Positions 1-14,199 of a DNA stretch of 64,000 nt are shown piece after piece. Each line of letters begins with the position of its first letter. Position 1 is the first letter of the stretch. This DNA is from Epiperipatus broadwayi (taxonomy: Eukaryota; Onychophora; Udeonychophora; Euonychophora; Peripatidae): the NCBI GenBank assembly GCA_028023455.1, contig JAQFVV010012496.1, forward strand, positions 4,403,764 to 4,467,763. The letters are read 5' to 3'. Both the position numbers and the translations under genes were made by a program. Below the pieces are notes generated by a model, which saw nothing but the letters and a program-made list of their open reading frames with translations, ran no database searches and was not told the DNA's origin.

Positions 1-720
1 CTTATGATTTCAGATTAGATAATTATACATACGCACATTTATAGTAAGATAAGGTCATTTACACTAGTTTATTATTACATTTATCTTTTAAATAAGAAAT
101 GTTAGTTATTTAAGGTGTAATTGGGTTTATTAAAATTCCCTTTTCTATTCAGCTATATTTTAAAAAAATCTTATATATGTTTATTTACTTAGTGATTTTA
201 AATCCTGATATTTATTTTATTTTAAAAGTTCTGAGAGAGTCTCCTAAGATTTGGATATTTGCAAATTGGCTGTTTTGTTCTGTTTTGATCCATTACAATA
301 TGTATATAATGTCAAATATTTTCACAATTATACGATGAAAATAAAATCTTAATTGGGTTATACTATTATATTTTTGGTTTAATTTCGACCATTTGGATGC
401 AACTATATTCATGTTTATCAAGGCTAAGATTTCAATGAAAAAATAGTTGTCCATTTAGAGTAAGTGGATTAACCAAGAAATTTCTCACTTTCTTCTGTTT
501 TACAATTGATTAATTTATTGAAATTGATTTTAGAAGTAAGAGATAGAATAATTGGTTTCCACAAGAGTGGAATATGCTATATTTCATCGCATATGTTTAA
601 ACTGTTTGGTGTTTTTAGTATTTCAGTCGACTCCCTCATAGTTCTTAAATCGTATTTTTCCAAATTAGCTTATATTTTAGAATTATGAAAGTGGGATGTT
701 GGAAAAATATGATTTAAAAA
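1..720. other. AT-rich non-coding DNA
   Basis: No supported gene or recognisable repeat. The only open frames are short and low-complexity. Confidence 0.6.
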
Positions 721-729
721 TTATGAGAG

Positions 730-820
730 CATTGGTGGTCGAGTGGTCAGCACAGCTGCCTTACAAGCAGTTGTCCCGGGTTCTCTTCCCGGCTGATGCT
801 ATGACATATGAAAAAAAAAA
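730..820 (+). mobile_element. Short tRNA-Val-like SINE with target-site duplication
   Basis: A tRNA-like head of about 80 bp is followed by an A-run. It shows an A-box-like TGGTCGAGTGG, an anticodon-arm-like CTGC-CTTACAA-GCAG whose loop would read anticodon TAC (valine), and a B-box-like GGGTTCTCTTCCC. The flanking direct repeat TTATGAGAG (721-729 and 821-829) shows that it inserted by retrotransposition. Three more copies lie in the window, all on the minus strand. There is almost no body beyond the tRNA head, which is short for a SINE. Confidence 0.8.
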
Positions 821-1235
821 TTATGAGAGGATCTACTGAAGTATTAAATATACCAAACAGTTTAAACAAATGTGACGAAATGTATGATATTCCAAGCTTA
901 CGAAGACGAATTCTTTTATCCCTTCTAAAATCAATTTTAGTAAATCAACTAATTGTAAAACAGAAGTAAGTAAGAATATTTTTGTTAATCCAACCTATTC
1001 TGAATGGATAATCATCTGATATATATATATGTGTGTCTCTCTGTGTGTGTATGTGAATGATCATTCTTTGTTCATGCACAATTTTGCTATTGCTTGAGAG
1101 ACAACAGTTCTCCATTGAAATCTTAGCCTTGCAAAGACTAAATGTTATTTTATCAAAACAGTAGAAATTAAACAAAAATATAATACATGGTCTAATCAAA
1201 TAACACTATTTTCATATATTTAAATAAATAGTTAG
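821..1235. other. AT-rich non-coding DNA
   Basis: No gene recognised. It contains only a short TA/TG run near 1021-1050. Confidence 0.55.
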
Positions 1236-1239
1236 AGAG

Positions 1240-1835
<596 letters not shown>

Positions 1836-1961
1836 TAATTTTATCATCACTTTTACTTTAAATGTTTCTGAACATTTTAGTGCAATTACGGAAATTTTCA
1901 GACTGGTGTTCATGTTTATTTTTATTCGTATTGTTTTGAAAGGTTATTCATTTAGCAATAT

Positions 1962-2851
1962 ACCTGGGTCTCATTTTATGCGGTAGATAGGTTCCTCAGA
2001 AAACGTGCACAAAAGAAATTGCACAAAAATAAACGTAACTTACCTTGAAAAATGGGGGATATGTTCCAGTAATTTTCAGAAGTCACATAAAAGCAAAGCA
2101 ACAAGGAAAAATTACTTTAAAATTCGCTTTAAAAAAATAAGGAAATAAAGTATGACTAATAAAAAATTTCAAATATTTGAAAAAAATTAATACAAGACAA
2201 ACTTTTGTTTACCTTTTTTATTAACTACAGTATTTAATTTTACATTTTTTCATACATATTTTAATCATTACAGCTGTTTGACAATATGGGTTCGTTTGTG
2301 AACTAGTAAGAAATGAGATTGAGACTTGATGTACAACTAGTGCCATTTTTAGTCTTGTGCTTTGTTAATGGTTTTCTGTTTCTATATTAAAAAAATGATA
2401 TCGCAATCAAACAAAAAAAATATACATTATCATTAGAAAGATTATTTTCAGTTTATAAAATCAATAAAATCTTCTTTATTATTTATTTTAAAAATCTAAA
2501 AAAATATTTATTTCTGTTAATATCTAACAAAATACATTTTAAAAGTTTAAAATTTTTGAATATTTATTGTGATATTTTTATAGTACGTATAAATCTATTA
2601 TTATTATTTACTCATTAGTATAAGTAGGTTATTTACATAGAAGCTAAGATTCTAAATACAACTTCAGGCCATATTCACATTAGCTGCTAATATAATGTTA
2701 TATTTTTGGAAAAAAAAAGTATTTCAAGTCAAAATAAGTTATTTCTTGATATCTAATAAATATAATGAAATATGAAAGATATTAAGAAGAAACATGAATC
2801 ACATAACTTCAAAATCACATTAAAATAATCTGCATAAAACGAGACCCAGGT
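1962..2851. mobile_element. Terminal-inverted-repeat element, non-autonomous
   Basis: The ends ACCTGGGTCTCATTTTATGC (1962-1981) and its reverse complement (2832-2851) match at 19 of 20 positions. The 890-bp interior has no coding capacity, so a non-autonomous DNA transposon is the simplest reading. No clear target-site duplication is visible, so the superfamily is unassigned. Confidence 0.55.
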
Positions 2852-3069
2852 GTACTTAAAATTATTTAAAAGACAAGTTTAAATTTCTTTATATCACAAA
2901 TACTGTTGTATTTTTTTTTTGATGTGATACTTTGATTCTTCATTCTGCCACATATAGTTTGAAATCCACATTTTTAGTTATAAAGACTGGAGTATTTTTT
3001 TTAACTAGGATCATTTCACCTTTATGATTTTAAACATTAGAATTCTATTATCTTGTTTTTAAATGCACA

Positions 3070-3260
3070 CTATTTTCATCATTTCTGGACATTATTACTC
3101 CATTGCAGGATAATGATCTCTTCAAGTTTAATCCAGTTTCCCCAATCAGTAATCTTTCTCTTTCATATCGTACGAAGAAACATCCTTTTTCTAAGCAACC
3201 ATCTCAATTGTGGTCTTTCTTTCTTTTACAATATTTTGGAGTACTACTATCCATTTATAA
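3070..3260 (-). mobile_element. RTE-like LINE 3' end fragment
   Basis: This matches the 3' part of the minus-strand LINE copies at 19.9-21.0 and 39.2-40.1 kb. Shared words include CCATTGCAGGAT and TTCAAGTTTAATCCA, here diverged. No reverse-transcriptase coding sequence remains. Confidence 0.45.
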
Positions 3261-3364
3261 TATTTTAATTTATCAAAGATTATGGTTAGAACTATTTGAT
3301 TTGCATCTAATCTTTTATACTTACATTTCACTGTGAAGCCGCATTGAATTTATGTTACCTATTT

Positions 3365-4265
3365 AATAGCGAAATACAGGTTTATGATGTACCTGTACCA
3401 ATATATATAATATATAGGGTATATGAGCACAGACTTTTACATGACCCACCACTCTCCACTCTATCTCATAACACTGATACACTTGAATGCATATATGTCT
3501 CTGGCTGGCCTTTGAGTGTTCCATCATCAGATTTTCAATTGGATGGATGATTGAAGACTTGGAGTGGAGTGTTTTGAAACCTGTTCATTAAAGTATGAAG
3601 ATTGGCTATCTTAATATATATCTGAGCACCCATTTTATATATGTGTAAAGATGATAATCCCTACCAACTGATGATTGCTGGTTTAGCATGAAGTACATAT
3701 ATTGGTGATTATTTATCTTTTAAACATATATGTGTTCAAGTGTATCAGTGTTATGAGATAGAATGGAGGGTGGTGGGTCATGTGAAAGTCTGTGCTCATA
3801 TACCATATATATAACATATATTGATACAGGTATATAATAATCCTGTATTTCAGTTATTACATAGTAAGGATGTCTGCCCATCCCTCATATATGTATTAAA
3901 TGGGTTATGTCCTGTATATTAGGGATCAGATTGACTTTAGGTCAACATAGGTGTGCTGAGAATCTCAGTTTCTGGGTGGCCTTTGAGCATTCCTTCATCA
4001 AATTTTCAATTGAATGGATAGTTGAAGGCTTGGAGTGTGGAGTGGTTTGAAGCCTGTCCATTAAAGTATAAAGATTGACTATCTTAATATATATCTGAGC
4101 ACTAATTGCATATATGTGTAAAGATGATAATCTGGACCAAATGATGATTGCTGGTTTAACATGAAATATGTATATTGGTAATTATTTATCTTTTCGACAT
4201 ATATGTGTTCAACTGTATCAGTATTATGAGATAGAGTGGAGAGTGGTGGGTCAAGTGAACGTCTG
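3365..4265 (+). mobile_element. RZ-A hammerhead retrozyme, tandem dimer with inverted left arm
   Basis: Two direct monomers carry hammerhead boxes at 3668-3674 and 4141-4147, 473 bp apart. The stretch 3702-4175 is one complete monomer from cleavage site to cleavage site. The left end (about 3379-3480) is the reverse complement of the tRNA-box region that ends the element on the right. The flanking direct repeat TGTTACCTATTT / TGTTACTTATTT (3353-3364 and 4266-4277, one mismatch) is a target-site duplication. Both ribozymes are decayed: the first has GAAG in place of GAAA, and the second has A in place of the essential first C. Confidence 0.75.
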
Positions 4266-4277
4266 TGTTACTTATTT

Positions 4278-4645
4278 TAAAAAATTACGTAAATACATAT
4301 TATGGTTATCAGTTTTTTCTTTATGAGTTTCATAAATGCTTTGTATAGACTCTTCTTTTGAATGTTGTTTGATATAATTGATAGTTTAAACCTATTGAAT
4401 CACTTTCTAGATCCTGTCTTTTGTTGCTCAAATAGCACATGACAATCTGAGCAACTAATATTTTTTGTTGTTGAGATTTTTTAAAAAGTAAGATAATATC
4501 AATAAATTTAAAATACAACAGTTTATAATAACAACAGATTAGCCATGGTATTACAAAAAACTTTTCTCAAGTCATTTATTATATGATTAAATCCATGCTG
4601 CACTAATGTCAGATAATTCTAATCATAATAATGTTGTACATGACA
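4278..4645. other. AT-rich non-coding DNA
   Basis: No gene, RNA or repeat recognised. The short minus-strand frame at 4330-4518 has no recognisable domain. Confidence 0.5.
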
Positions 4646-4659
4646 TTTATCTTGTACAG

Positions 4660-4946
4660 CTACTAAACATGACATGATCACTATATCATACTAGCACATA
4701 AATTATTATTAAACAAGGCAAAACTCTCCATACAGTAGTGCCACCCTGTGCCTACCAGAGATTCTGAGATCTAGGTGCAATGCTCTCAGATCCAAGGCTC
4801 ATGACTAATGAAGGCCACAAGCCAAAAACTAGTCTGGGGATATTGGATGAGTAGGCACTAGATAGGTATTTTATGCACAAGCCTTCTGGTATCCATTGAC
4901 TACTCTGGTTGGCACAGGGTGGCACTGTATGGAGAGTTTTGCCTTG
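4660..4946 (+). mobile_element. RZ-C retrozyme, single copy with inverted ends
   Basis: The ends AAGGCAAAACTCTCCATACA and its reverse complement enclose one decayed hammerhead (CTAATGA at 4805-4811, then the CACAA-loop hairpin, AAAA in place of GAAA, then CTAGTC and TGGGG). The direct repeat TTATCTTGTACAG / TTATCTTGAACAG (4647-4659 and 4947-4959, one mismatch) flanks it. The two core changes predict no self-cleavage. Confidence 0.7.
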
Positions 4947-5339
4947 TTATCTTGAACAGTTTAGTGCACTAGTGGATTCACAGATTCATAAATTTAAAAT
5001 GCCAGGATTTAATTCTTTCATTGAACAAAGTATAAAATAAATTAATTAGTTTGATCAAATAAATGGAACAGCTGTTCTCAACCTATATTACATGACCTTC
5101 TGAGAAATTAATCATATAATTATTTTTTTAATAAAATGGGTCAGGGGACATGGAAATACACTCTTGAAAATGTATATATAGTTGAAGTAAAAACAATCTT
5201 TTTTTCCAAATATTTTGGGTTTTTGGGTACAGCCCCTCTTTTAACTTTATCATAGTGTAACATCCATTGCTGCAGAAAGTCATATCACCTACTCTCATTA
5301 TGGATGTAATTTATGGACAGCCTTCACTCATAGGTGATG

Positions 5340-5995
5340 TAAAGATATAACATACTTATACCCCATGCCCATGTTGAGACTTTGATAGATATAAAATAAC
5401 CATCGTACCATGACAATGTTGACACCTTAATAATTATAAAATATCTTCACTCCATGCTCATGTTGACACCTTGATAGTTATAAAATACCTTCACCCCATG
5501 CCTTTGATGACACATTGATAGTTATAAAATACCTAAACCCCATGTTGACACCTTGATGGTTATATAATATCTACACCCCATGCCCATGTTGACACTTTGA
5601 TAGTTTATAGAATACATACCCTCCCCACATTGATACCTTGAAAGTTATAAAATACCTACATCTTGTGCCCATGTTGACACTTTAATAGTTATAAAATACT
5701 CTATACCCCATGTCTATATTGACACCTTGATAGTTATAGAATATATACACCCACCATGTTGACACCTTAATAGTTATAAATACCTATACCTGATACCCAT
5801 GTGGATATCTTGATAATTATAAAATATGTAAATCCCATGCCCATGTTGTCACCTTGATAGTTATAAAATACCTACACCCATTGCCCATGTTGACACTTTG
5901 ATAGTTATAAAACATGTACACTCCATGTCAATGTTGATACCTTGATAGTTATAAAATGTCATCCCATGCCCATTTTGAGTTGACACTTTGATATT
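5340..5995. repeat. Minisatellite, unit about 45 bp
   Basis: About fifteen degenerate head-to-tail copies of a unit built on CCCATGTTGACACC, TTGATAGTTATAAAATACC and TACACC. Copies vary by small indels. No coding frame is maintained. Confidence 0.9.
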
Positions 5996-6018
5996 TTTTC
6001 ACCACAGCATTCTCTTTC

Positions 6019-6131
6019 TTTTTCTATATGTCATACATAGCATTGGCTGGGAAGTGAACTCGCAACAACTGTCTGCAAGCAACTGGTTGCTTGCAAGGTG
6101 GCTGCGCTAACTTCTTGACTAACAATGCTTG
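6019..6131 (-). mobile_element. tRNA-Val-like SINE with internal duplication
   Basis: Reverse-strand copy of the SINE family seen at 730. It is flanked by the 15-bp direct repeat ACAGCATTCTCTTTC (6004-6018 and 6132-6146). A short internal duplication around the anticodon arm (about 6070-6096) lengthens this copy to about 113 bp. The duplication is exact, so the insertion is fairly young. Confidence 0.75.
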
Positions 6132-6146
6132 ACAGCATTCTCTTTC

Positions 6147-6690
6147 AAAGTGTAGGAGAGCAATTTACAAAAAAATATTTAGCTATTAATATGTTTATGG
6201 AAATTCATGGTTCATATTTCTTGGATAAGTAAATTTTGTTTATGACATGCATGCATAATGAGGGAGAATAATCTGTGTTTTGCACCTGTCAATGGTTCCA
6301 AAATGATATATTTAAAATGAGCAATGCACTAAAAAATGCTAATGGCTTTATTGCTAGGGAATTCATAAGATGTTTGAGCACCAGAATCGTTCATGGGAAC
6401 CTTCTAGTCCCAAGCCGGATGCTCTACCAACTACCTATACCGTGCAGAGTAAGGATATTATTGATAAAAACAAAAAAATTAAAAATATTTCCTTCCTGTT
6501 TTTTTTAATATAATTTATGACAGAGTTTGGCATATAAATCAATAATTTTTTCGAAAACAATAAAAGATAAATTTTTAGACCACAAAAAGTGTCAGTTTTT
6601 TTTTTGTCAAATTTAATTATTCTAAATAACATAGCAATGTGACTAAACTTACAGTAACAAATCCTGATATTTTTATAGACATCAAATTCT
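6147..6690. other. Non-coding DNA
   Basis: No supported gene. The open frame at 6275-6508 has no recognisable domain. Confidence 0.5.
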
Positions 6691-6694
6691 TAAT

Positions 6695-6770
6695 CTCAAT
6701 GCACTGTACATAAATATAATATGCACGGGTGTTCAAATACACACACTATATATTTTAAGCACTACGCGAT
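6695..6770 (+). repeat. Single unit of the ~86-bp satellite
   Basis: One diverged copy of the repeat that forms arrays at 10.98, 14.5 and 17.6 kb. It shares TCAATGCACTGTA, the GTTCAAATACACACA block and ACTATAT. Confidence 0.6.
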
Positions 6771-9700
6771 ATTTGAATATCATACCACACACTGGGCAGC
6801 CATTTTACCATTCTACCCACAATCTTGTTCAAAGAATTTAGTGTGTATATATTATTACCCTAAGCTTCAAGTATGTATATTTATGAGCAAAGGTCAAAGC
6901 CCCTCTCAAGTGCCAATCTTATCCATTAATAAGAATTATATGTCTCGAAAGTGCAAGCAAAAGTTCCAATGGATACTCTTTGGGTATTTTATCTGAACTA
7001 GCTCAATCTCGAGGGTCTGGGAAAACAATGTTTATCGGGAGAACAAAGCTATGGATGATCTCATTAAGAAATGCCTTATATCTCTAAATATAATTTCTAT
7101 CTAAATCCAATCCTATTACAATAGCCCATCAGTTAACAGAAACCCAGAATGTAAATAATATATATAAGTTGTAATTAATTCTAAGATTTATTAGCACACA
7201 CACATATATACAATTCATTCATTCCACTACATATATATTGTAACCTCTGCCTTCTTCACTTGATCACTTTATTAGATCTATAAATGCCCAGGTGTCAATT
7301 CTATACAAGATAGAATAAAATTTATAATTGTAAATTGCTTTTAAACTTATTTAAAAGATTCTTATATTGTAATTATTCTATGGCTTAGCTCAGTTGAGGT
7401 TATAGGATATGGTCTTCATATAGGATGCAAATAAAAGTAATAAAACATTTATGGATAGCAATTCTGTAACACTAATTTAATCATATGCCACACATTTATT
7501 CAATTATAAAACTATTGTAAAATCATCAATTATCATATTTAGTATAAGATAGATAATGATGAGGATCAGGTATCTTTTTATCCACATCACCACCTATTCT
7601 AAGTAAAGGAAAATATATTATTGGCATTGTAATACTGAGATTTATCAACCGCAGACAAATTAAATAAATTGACCTATACTGGCAAATCTAGATATTGTAG
7701 GGCTATGCTATGTTAATCATATATATGTGTGTGTGTGGAAATGGAGAATCGAACATATATAATCAAGCAATTCATATGGACTATTAATTCAATAAAACAT
7801 TTATTAAAATGTAAAAGACAAAATAAACAATAAAAAAAATATTATTTATGCACCTTTCTAACCAATTACATTTATTCTACAGTAAAATCAAAATTGACTA
7901 ATATTTAATATATGAATCATACACCTTCGAATGTGTGTGCTTTTATAATATCATAAATATAATCTATTTTTAATACATACTTTTTATTAGCTTATTTATA
8001 AAACTTAGATGATGCCATAAATCAATCATTTTTTATACATATTATATAAAAATTTATACAACACTTATCTGTTATAATCAGTGTATATCATCTAACATTA
8101 ACTATACAAAATAAAGAAAGGCAGGGAAAAACAATAACCAAACACTTATACTTATATACGTGAGGGTTAAATAATATCTCCAAACTCAAACTAAATAATC
8201 TAATCGTCCCTTGACCATTTCTACCTCCAACTTATAACAGACAAGGTTTTAATTCTTTATTTTTTTTAAATAAACTTCATTAACGAAATTAAAGCATAAT
8301 AAATACAATTAAAAAATAATAATAATAATTTATAGCATCATGCACACATCCAAATATCTATAATCACCTATAATATAATTTCTAGATCATACAAAATAAT
8401 AAATTATCATATTATAATGATATGAAGTTACATTGTTTTGTTTTGTTTTTTTAAAGAAAAAAAAATTGATTATACATTTATTATAAGTAATAACGAAAAT
8501 ACTTATCAATATCTCATCATTACATGTTAAGTTTTTTTAAACAAAATTGAAAGTTGAAAGAAACATACATATCAATTTTAAAGACAACTGTAAATTATAA
8601 CATAAAAAAAAATGTCTATCTGATTGTTAAAGCATAATTTTTTAAGAATGACAATAGTTTTTTTTATCCTAGAATTCCGTTATAGGCGTGATAAAAGATA
8701 TTTGCATGCATTGGAATTATTTTATTATATATGCGCAAATAGCAAAGTTATATAGTATAAAATTATTCTCTTGATATAAGATTAAATAGATAAACTCTTT
8801 TCTTTTAAATTTTATTTTGTAGAATATTGATAGAAAATTCTTAAAATTGAAAATCAAGGTTTAATTATAGCGTTTAATAAGAAAATTTTAGCTAGCTTTA
8901 TTTTAAACAATTTTGTCATTTTAATATTATTTAGCTTTGATAATACTTTAAAATAAATCGTAATTATTTAGCTTACATATCATCCAGGCATTTTAAAGGT
9001 AGTGAATATGGACCATCGTTTGGCAGAAATTTGGAGCTGGTTTCTTTCTGGGGTTTATCTCTTCATGGTTATATAATTTCAGTAGTATAATAGAAGATCC
9101 TCCACAGTTATATTATCAGAATCCTCACGATGTTTACTAATCTGTTTTAATACTTTTAGAAAGTTATTGATTCTTCTAAGCTTTATTTTTTTTTATAGCT
9201 TCTTCCTTGGAATTTTTTTATACTTTTCTCAAGTTTTAAACTTTCTGTCTCTCTTCACTCACGCCCTCTGTGTTTCTTTTATTATTACAATCAACTTTGG
9301 AAATGTGCCAGAATTTTACTTATAAAATTTTAACAATACAATATTTGAATGGAATAAACATAATAATAAAAAAAATATTAAATATTACTTTATAAATGTT
9401 ATTCACTAATATACAAATAATCTTTATCATTTTAAATATAAGATTATGAACAATACATAATCAGTAAATAATAAATAAAATATAGAAAAGAAAATTCTAA
9501 TTAACAATATATCTATGTATCTGCTTATTATGACATGTAAATTTTTCTACTACATACAAATATCCCTGATGTAGTTCATCCTCCTTTTCTACTACCAAAC
9601 ATATATAATCCAAAACTCTACTAATCAGTAGACCCAATTAAAGTTTTAATTTTTTAAATCCTAATTTTAACTAGCAAATTACATCTCAATTCATTTTTCT

Positions 9701-10840
9701 CAGATAATTATCTTTAGCCATTGTTAGCACAAATGTGAACTTCCCACATTTCTTCCTGGTGCCAACCTGGAAAGTCACAATATATAATTAATACACATAT
9801 TAACGAAAGAGTGCGATTACATGTCAGAGTTGTATTTTTTTAAACAATTTAATAAATTATTAAGTACTTTATTTAAATTGAAATAACACATGTTTCTTTA
9901 GCCATTACTAAATGTTCATTTAAGGCAGATTAAGAAAAGATCAAAGTTACCTCTTAAGAGCGAATGTTCACGTGGCTGCGGTTAATAATCTGTAAGCTTA
10001 CAACATAGAGAAGATGTTGATTTTAACGAAAGTCGCTGATCCAAATGATGATGACAAGCTCTGAAATATTCTGGTCAAAACAATCCCTACTAGAATTTAA
10101 GTAGATGAGTTTGACTTGATTGTGAGATGGTCTAGTTGTTTAGACTTCTGTGGCCATTACGCTTGGTTGGCTAAATGGCAAATCCATAAATAAAATTCAG
10201 GTGGGTCCCACAATAGCTGTCCATTGAGCGGTCTAATGACCCACACAATTATTCTTACCTCCTCATGTAGATGGAGTACATTATGAATAAAATTCTTAAT
10301 TAATAATTAGGATAATCAGTTTATACGTCTTTCCCTACTTTTCTATATCACTTCACTGCTTTTTCTAATTTTAAAATCACCACTAAAATCACTGAGAACA
10401 AATATAGTTCTATTCTTTAGTGCTCTTTAATCTTACTTTTCTTTTCTATTCCTATGCCGATGACCCGATCTCAGGAATGCTTTTAACTTTCATTATTCTA
10501 AAAATATTCTTGACCAGTTCTAAGAATTCCGGTGGACAGTCATTAACTGAAACCGCCCGCAGCACAACTTTCCATTCCATTGATTATTTTCCAGCCTTAT
10601 ATGATTAATGGGTTTTGCTTAAGAAACACGTGTTATCACTCGCATTTAAATCTATCTTACGATATTAATAAACAATGAAATTTCTATTTAAACACAAATA
10701 AATAAAAAAACAATGCACCTTGATATATAATCGCGTCTCTATATTCTCACATATAAATATATTAGTAATTCTCACCCATTATAATAACATGTACAACAAA
10801 TATATATATACATTTATACCTTTAATTGATTAATGTACTC
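6771..10840. other. Long AT-rich stretch without a supported gene
   Basis: About 4 kb rich in poly-A/T and TA runs. No RNA gene, ribozyme or mobile-element signature was recognised. A minus-strand segment near 8955-9035 has slightly higher GC and an open reading of about 23 codons ending in TAA after a possible AG acceptor. This is too weak to call an exon. Confidence 0.5.
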
Positions 10841-10844
10841 ATTC

Positions 10845-10970
10845 ATATTCTTTTGTAACAGGGTTCGAATGACTATTTGTAAATTTTACCACATCGACCT
10901 ATTTGATTTGCAACAACACTGGCAATTAAACCCATATTCGAACCCAGCTACTGTTAGAATATGTATACCA
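10845..10970. repeat. Small inverted repeat with B-box-like ends
   Basis: The two ends contain GGGTTCGAAT and ATTCGAACCC in opposite orientation within longer imperfect arms (TTGTAACAG and CTACTGTTA). The spacer is about 60 bp. It resembles a MITE or a tRNA-like palindrome. It has no ribozyme core. Confidence 0.5.
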
Positions 10971-10974
10971 TAAT

Positions 10975-11315
10975 CTCAAATGCACTGTATGTATATATTA
11001 TATGTGTGTGCTCAAATACACACACTATATGTGTATCATAATCTCAAACGCACTGTGTGCATATATTACTTTCAAAGATAAAGTTTAATTACACTCTCTG
11101 TATATATATACACATGTGTTCAAATACACACATTATATGTACACCATAATCTTAAACGCACTGTATGTATATATATTATATACAAGCGTACTCAAATACA
11201 CACATTATATGTTCACCGTAACATCAAATGCACTGTATGTATATATTATATGCACATGTGCTCAAATATACACACACTATATGTACATCATAATCTCAAA
11301 CGCACTATATGTATT
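10975..11315 (+). repeat. ~86-bp satellite array
   Basis: Four or five tandem units built from CTCAAATACACACATTATAT, GTACACCATAATCTCAAACG and CACTGTATGTATATATTATA. The open frame reading as repeated Tyr-Thr-His-Tyr-Met-Tyr reflects the repeat and is not a gene. Confidence 0.9.
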
Positions 11316-14195
11316 GTGCCATTACAATTTGGTCACTAGCCAAATTTATAGTAATGTGCATGTAGAAAAGGTCAAACAAAATCATCATCACAATTTTATA
11401 TAACCATAAAGGAAGTTGTAGGGCATCCAAGTTCAAACCCTACAAGGTCCAGTTCTAAAAGCTTTAAACAGAGAAAGAATGGGTCAACAATTATATGCTT
11501 TATTTGTTTGTGTGTTGATAGAAAGGTAATACACACATTTAAACTATTTAATATTTAAATTTTTCTTTAAAAAGCAAAGTTATAATGCATACATATAGGC
11601 AATGTATGTGTAAATTATTTAATTGTTTTATATTTCAAATATTAAACATTTTAACTTTCTTTAAAACTAACCTATGCTTGATCAATTCTAATATTTTATT
11701 CTATGCTTTTATTTTGCTTTTCTTTAATTATAAGTGGGATTTAAAAGTTACAGATTTAATTAAATAATTGGGTTATAATTACTAAGCTAGCAATTATAGT
11801 ATTTAAGGTTAGTTTATGAATGATTTGAAAGAATGCAGGATGTGTGTACATTACATACAAAATTTTACATTTCCTAAATATTGAAAGAAAAGGAAGTATT
11901 AAATCTGTTAAATTATTTTTTTTGTACAATTTTTTTTGTTAAAAGAGGAAATCTGTTTAATCAGATATCGATCTTTGTAGTAATTTTTTTGTAAATGATT
12001 GTCACTTTGGAAACTTATAATGAGTCAGAGCTCTAAATTTTGAAATTGTCTTATCTCAAGATCTATAGAAAGGAAGCTCAAAGATTTGAAGTGTTACCTG
12101 GATGTTAAAAAGAAAAAAAAAACAAAAGAAAGGAAATAAGAATTGAGTCTATTTTTTTTTTTAAACAAAAGTGTCTGGAAAAAGGATTAAACTTTTCAGT
12201 TGAAAAATACTTTGGTTGAAAATAAATTAGAGATCTAATTAAAACAAATTTGTCCAAAAATAGCAAGTGATGCTATCTCTGATTGGTTAAGGTAGCTAAA
12301 AATTGGATATAAAAAGCTGTCTTGAATTATTATTAAGATTATTGTGATTGATTCAGATTATTAAACTATCAAATTTGAATGTTGAAAATATAAAAAAAAT
12401 GGCTTGCTAGAAAAATTATATGTATGTCCCATCGGTTCCGGACCATCTGGGGAAGCTGCACATCACATAGGAAAGAAAAGATGTGTCTAAAATAATATTC
12501 TACACCTTTCAACTGACCAGATAAATAAGATGTTTTTAATAGAAGGAAGAAAGCATTCACCTGCATTCAAAGAAGATGAATTAATCTACTGATAAATATT
12601 AATCATCAAGTCCAATTAATTGTTACAACAACTGATTTTAAACTCAAGAAAATTTATAAATGTGAAAACAACTGCTGTATTTCATCCACATGCTTGACAG
12701 GAAGAGAAGAAAAATTAATATAATGATTTCCAAATTGTCCACTAAAGCAAATAACCTCAATAGAGTCATCATCATTAAATAGTTATACACCTCAAGAAAG
12801 AGATTGTTCCCACATAGTAGCTGCAGAAATATAGACAAGTTTGAACCCTTGAAAATTCGCCACAAACAAAAGATCGGTAATATGACTTTTTATATCTATT
12901 TTCTTTATGATATCAGTCTTAATAAACATTTTAGCAATAAAGTGGTATATTTTTATTTAAAGAACTTTTAAAGACTATTCAGATCGATTAAAACAAGAAT
13001 GTCTTACTAATAATAACTTTGAGCTTCATAAATGATCTTGAATGTATGAAAATGATTTGTTTATTAATTTTACAATATTAATGTGTAAAACATTTTTTTT
13101 TATGGTATTATGATTTTAGTTTTAACTAATATATTATTATTATTTTGGGTTTTAAATAATATTTTGTTATCATGGGATAAAACACGCACATACATAATGA
13201 TATTTTATATGTGTATAATTGCGATTGAATGAGGAATAATGAGTAGTATTAGAATATTGGATTATTTTGTTTCAAGTTCAGTATAGATTTCAGCGCTTGG
13301 AAGGGAGGGGGAGAAAATAATTTAAGACTCTTTTCTAAAAACTTGCTCTTTCAATTTTACTAACATTTTTTTTTATTCTATTTACATGTTGGATTTTTAA
13401 AGTATGTGTGTTAATGAGCAGATAATATTTTTTTGTCTTGAAATACTTTTCATGGTCAATGTGACGTCCAACTTAATACAAAATACATTTGAAGGGAAAG
13501 GGGGAAGAACTTAAAATTAATCTGAGGATTGTTATATAATCAATTATTATTATTATTATTATGTCAATTTTCATATTTATCTAGAAATTTTTATGTATAT
13601 GTTAGAACTGTAGTAATAAATATTAGTTTGTTTTATTAAACGAGGCGTATATATTTCATTAAGTGTAGTCTTTGTTAAGTGTGATTATTCATCATCATCA
13701 ATGGTTGAATATTAGTTATTTAAGATATAAGTAAATATGCTAAAATTAAGCAATAATTATGAATTTCTTTATAAAATTTAGTTTTATGTTTAGGCTTAGT
13801 CCTAGAGCTGTAGTTGAAACCCTTGTCATTATCGTTATTATTATCATCATCATCATCGTCATCAACGTTTTAATTAATGAGCTGTTTAACTGTTTAAAGG
13901 CCATAAATAAATATTGATTTTATAATATTTAGTGATTTCTTAGTATTATTATAACCACATCCCATCATCTATTTCATGCAAGGATGAGTGAATTGCCATC
14001 CTAAATTAGTTATATATAATCTGAGCTAGTGAACTTATAAAAATATTGAAACACATTTGTTATGTTAAGATCTGAGAAATGATTTATGTCTAATATACTC
14101 CACTTTGGTTTAAAGATGTTTTACTTTTACCTAAATATTAGTGCTTATAGTGATATGGCTCAAAAAGCAAAATCTTCCATTTTATTATAAATAAA
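11316..14195. other. AT-rich non-coding DNA
   Basis: No supported gene. A minus-strand segment near 12420-12475 is less AT-rich and is preceded on that strand by a pyrimidine-rich tract ending in AG. It could be a short exon but has no recognised protein match. The rest shows only poly-A/T runs, short ATT and TCA repeats (for example 13545-13560 and 13830-13865) and microsatellite stutters. Confidence 0.5.
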
Positions 14196-14199
14196 GTAC

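Noticed and set aside
3515-3545. CATCATCAGATTTTCAATTG, containing the reverse complement of CTGATGA, inside RZ-A bodies
   Set aside because: No GAAA or stem II follows in the required order. It belongs to the conserved body of RZ-A and not to its ribozyme.
8955-9035. Terminal exon on the minus strand ending in TAA
   Set aside because: About 23 codons with a weak acceptor and no homology that I recognise.
12420-12480. Short exon on the minus strand after a pyrimidine tract and AG
   Set aside because: No reading frame gives a recognisable protein and no matching donor or neighbouring exon was found.
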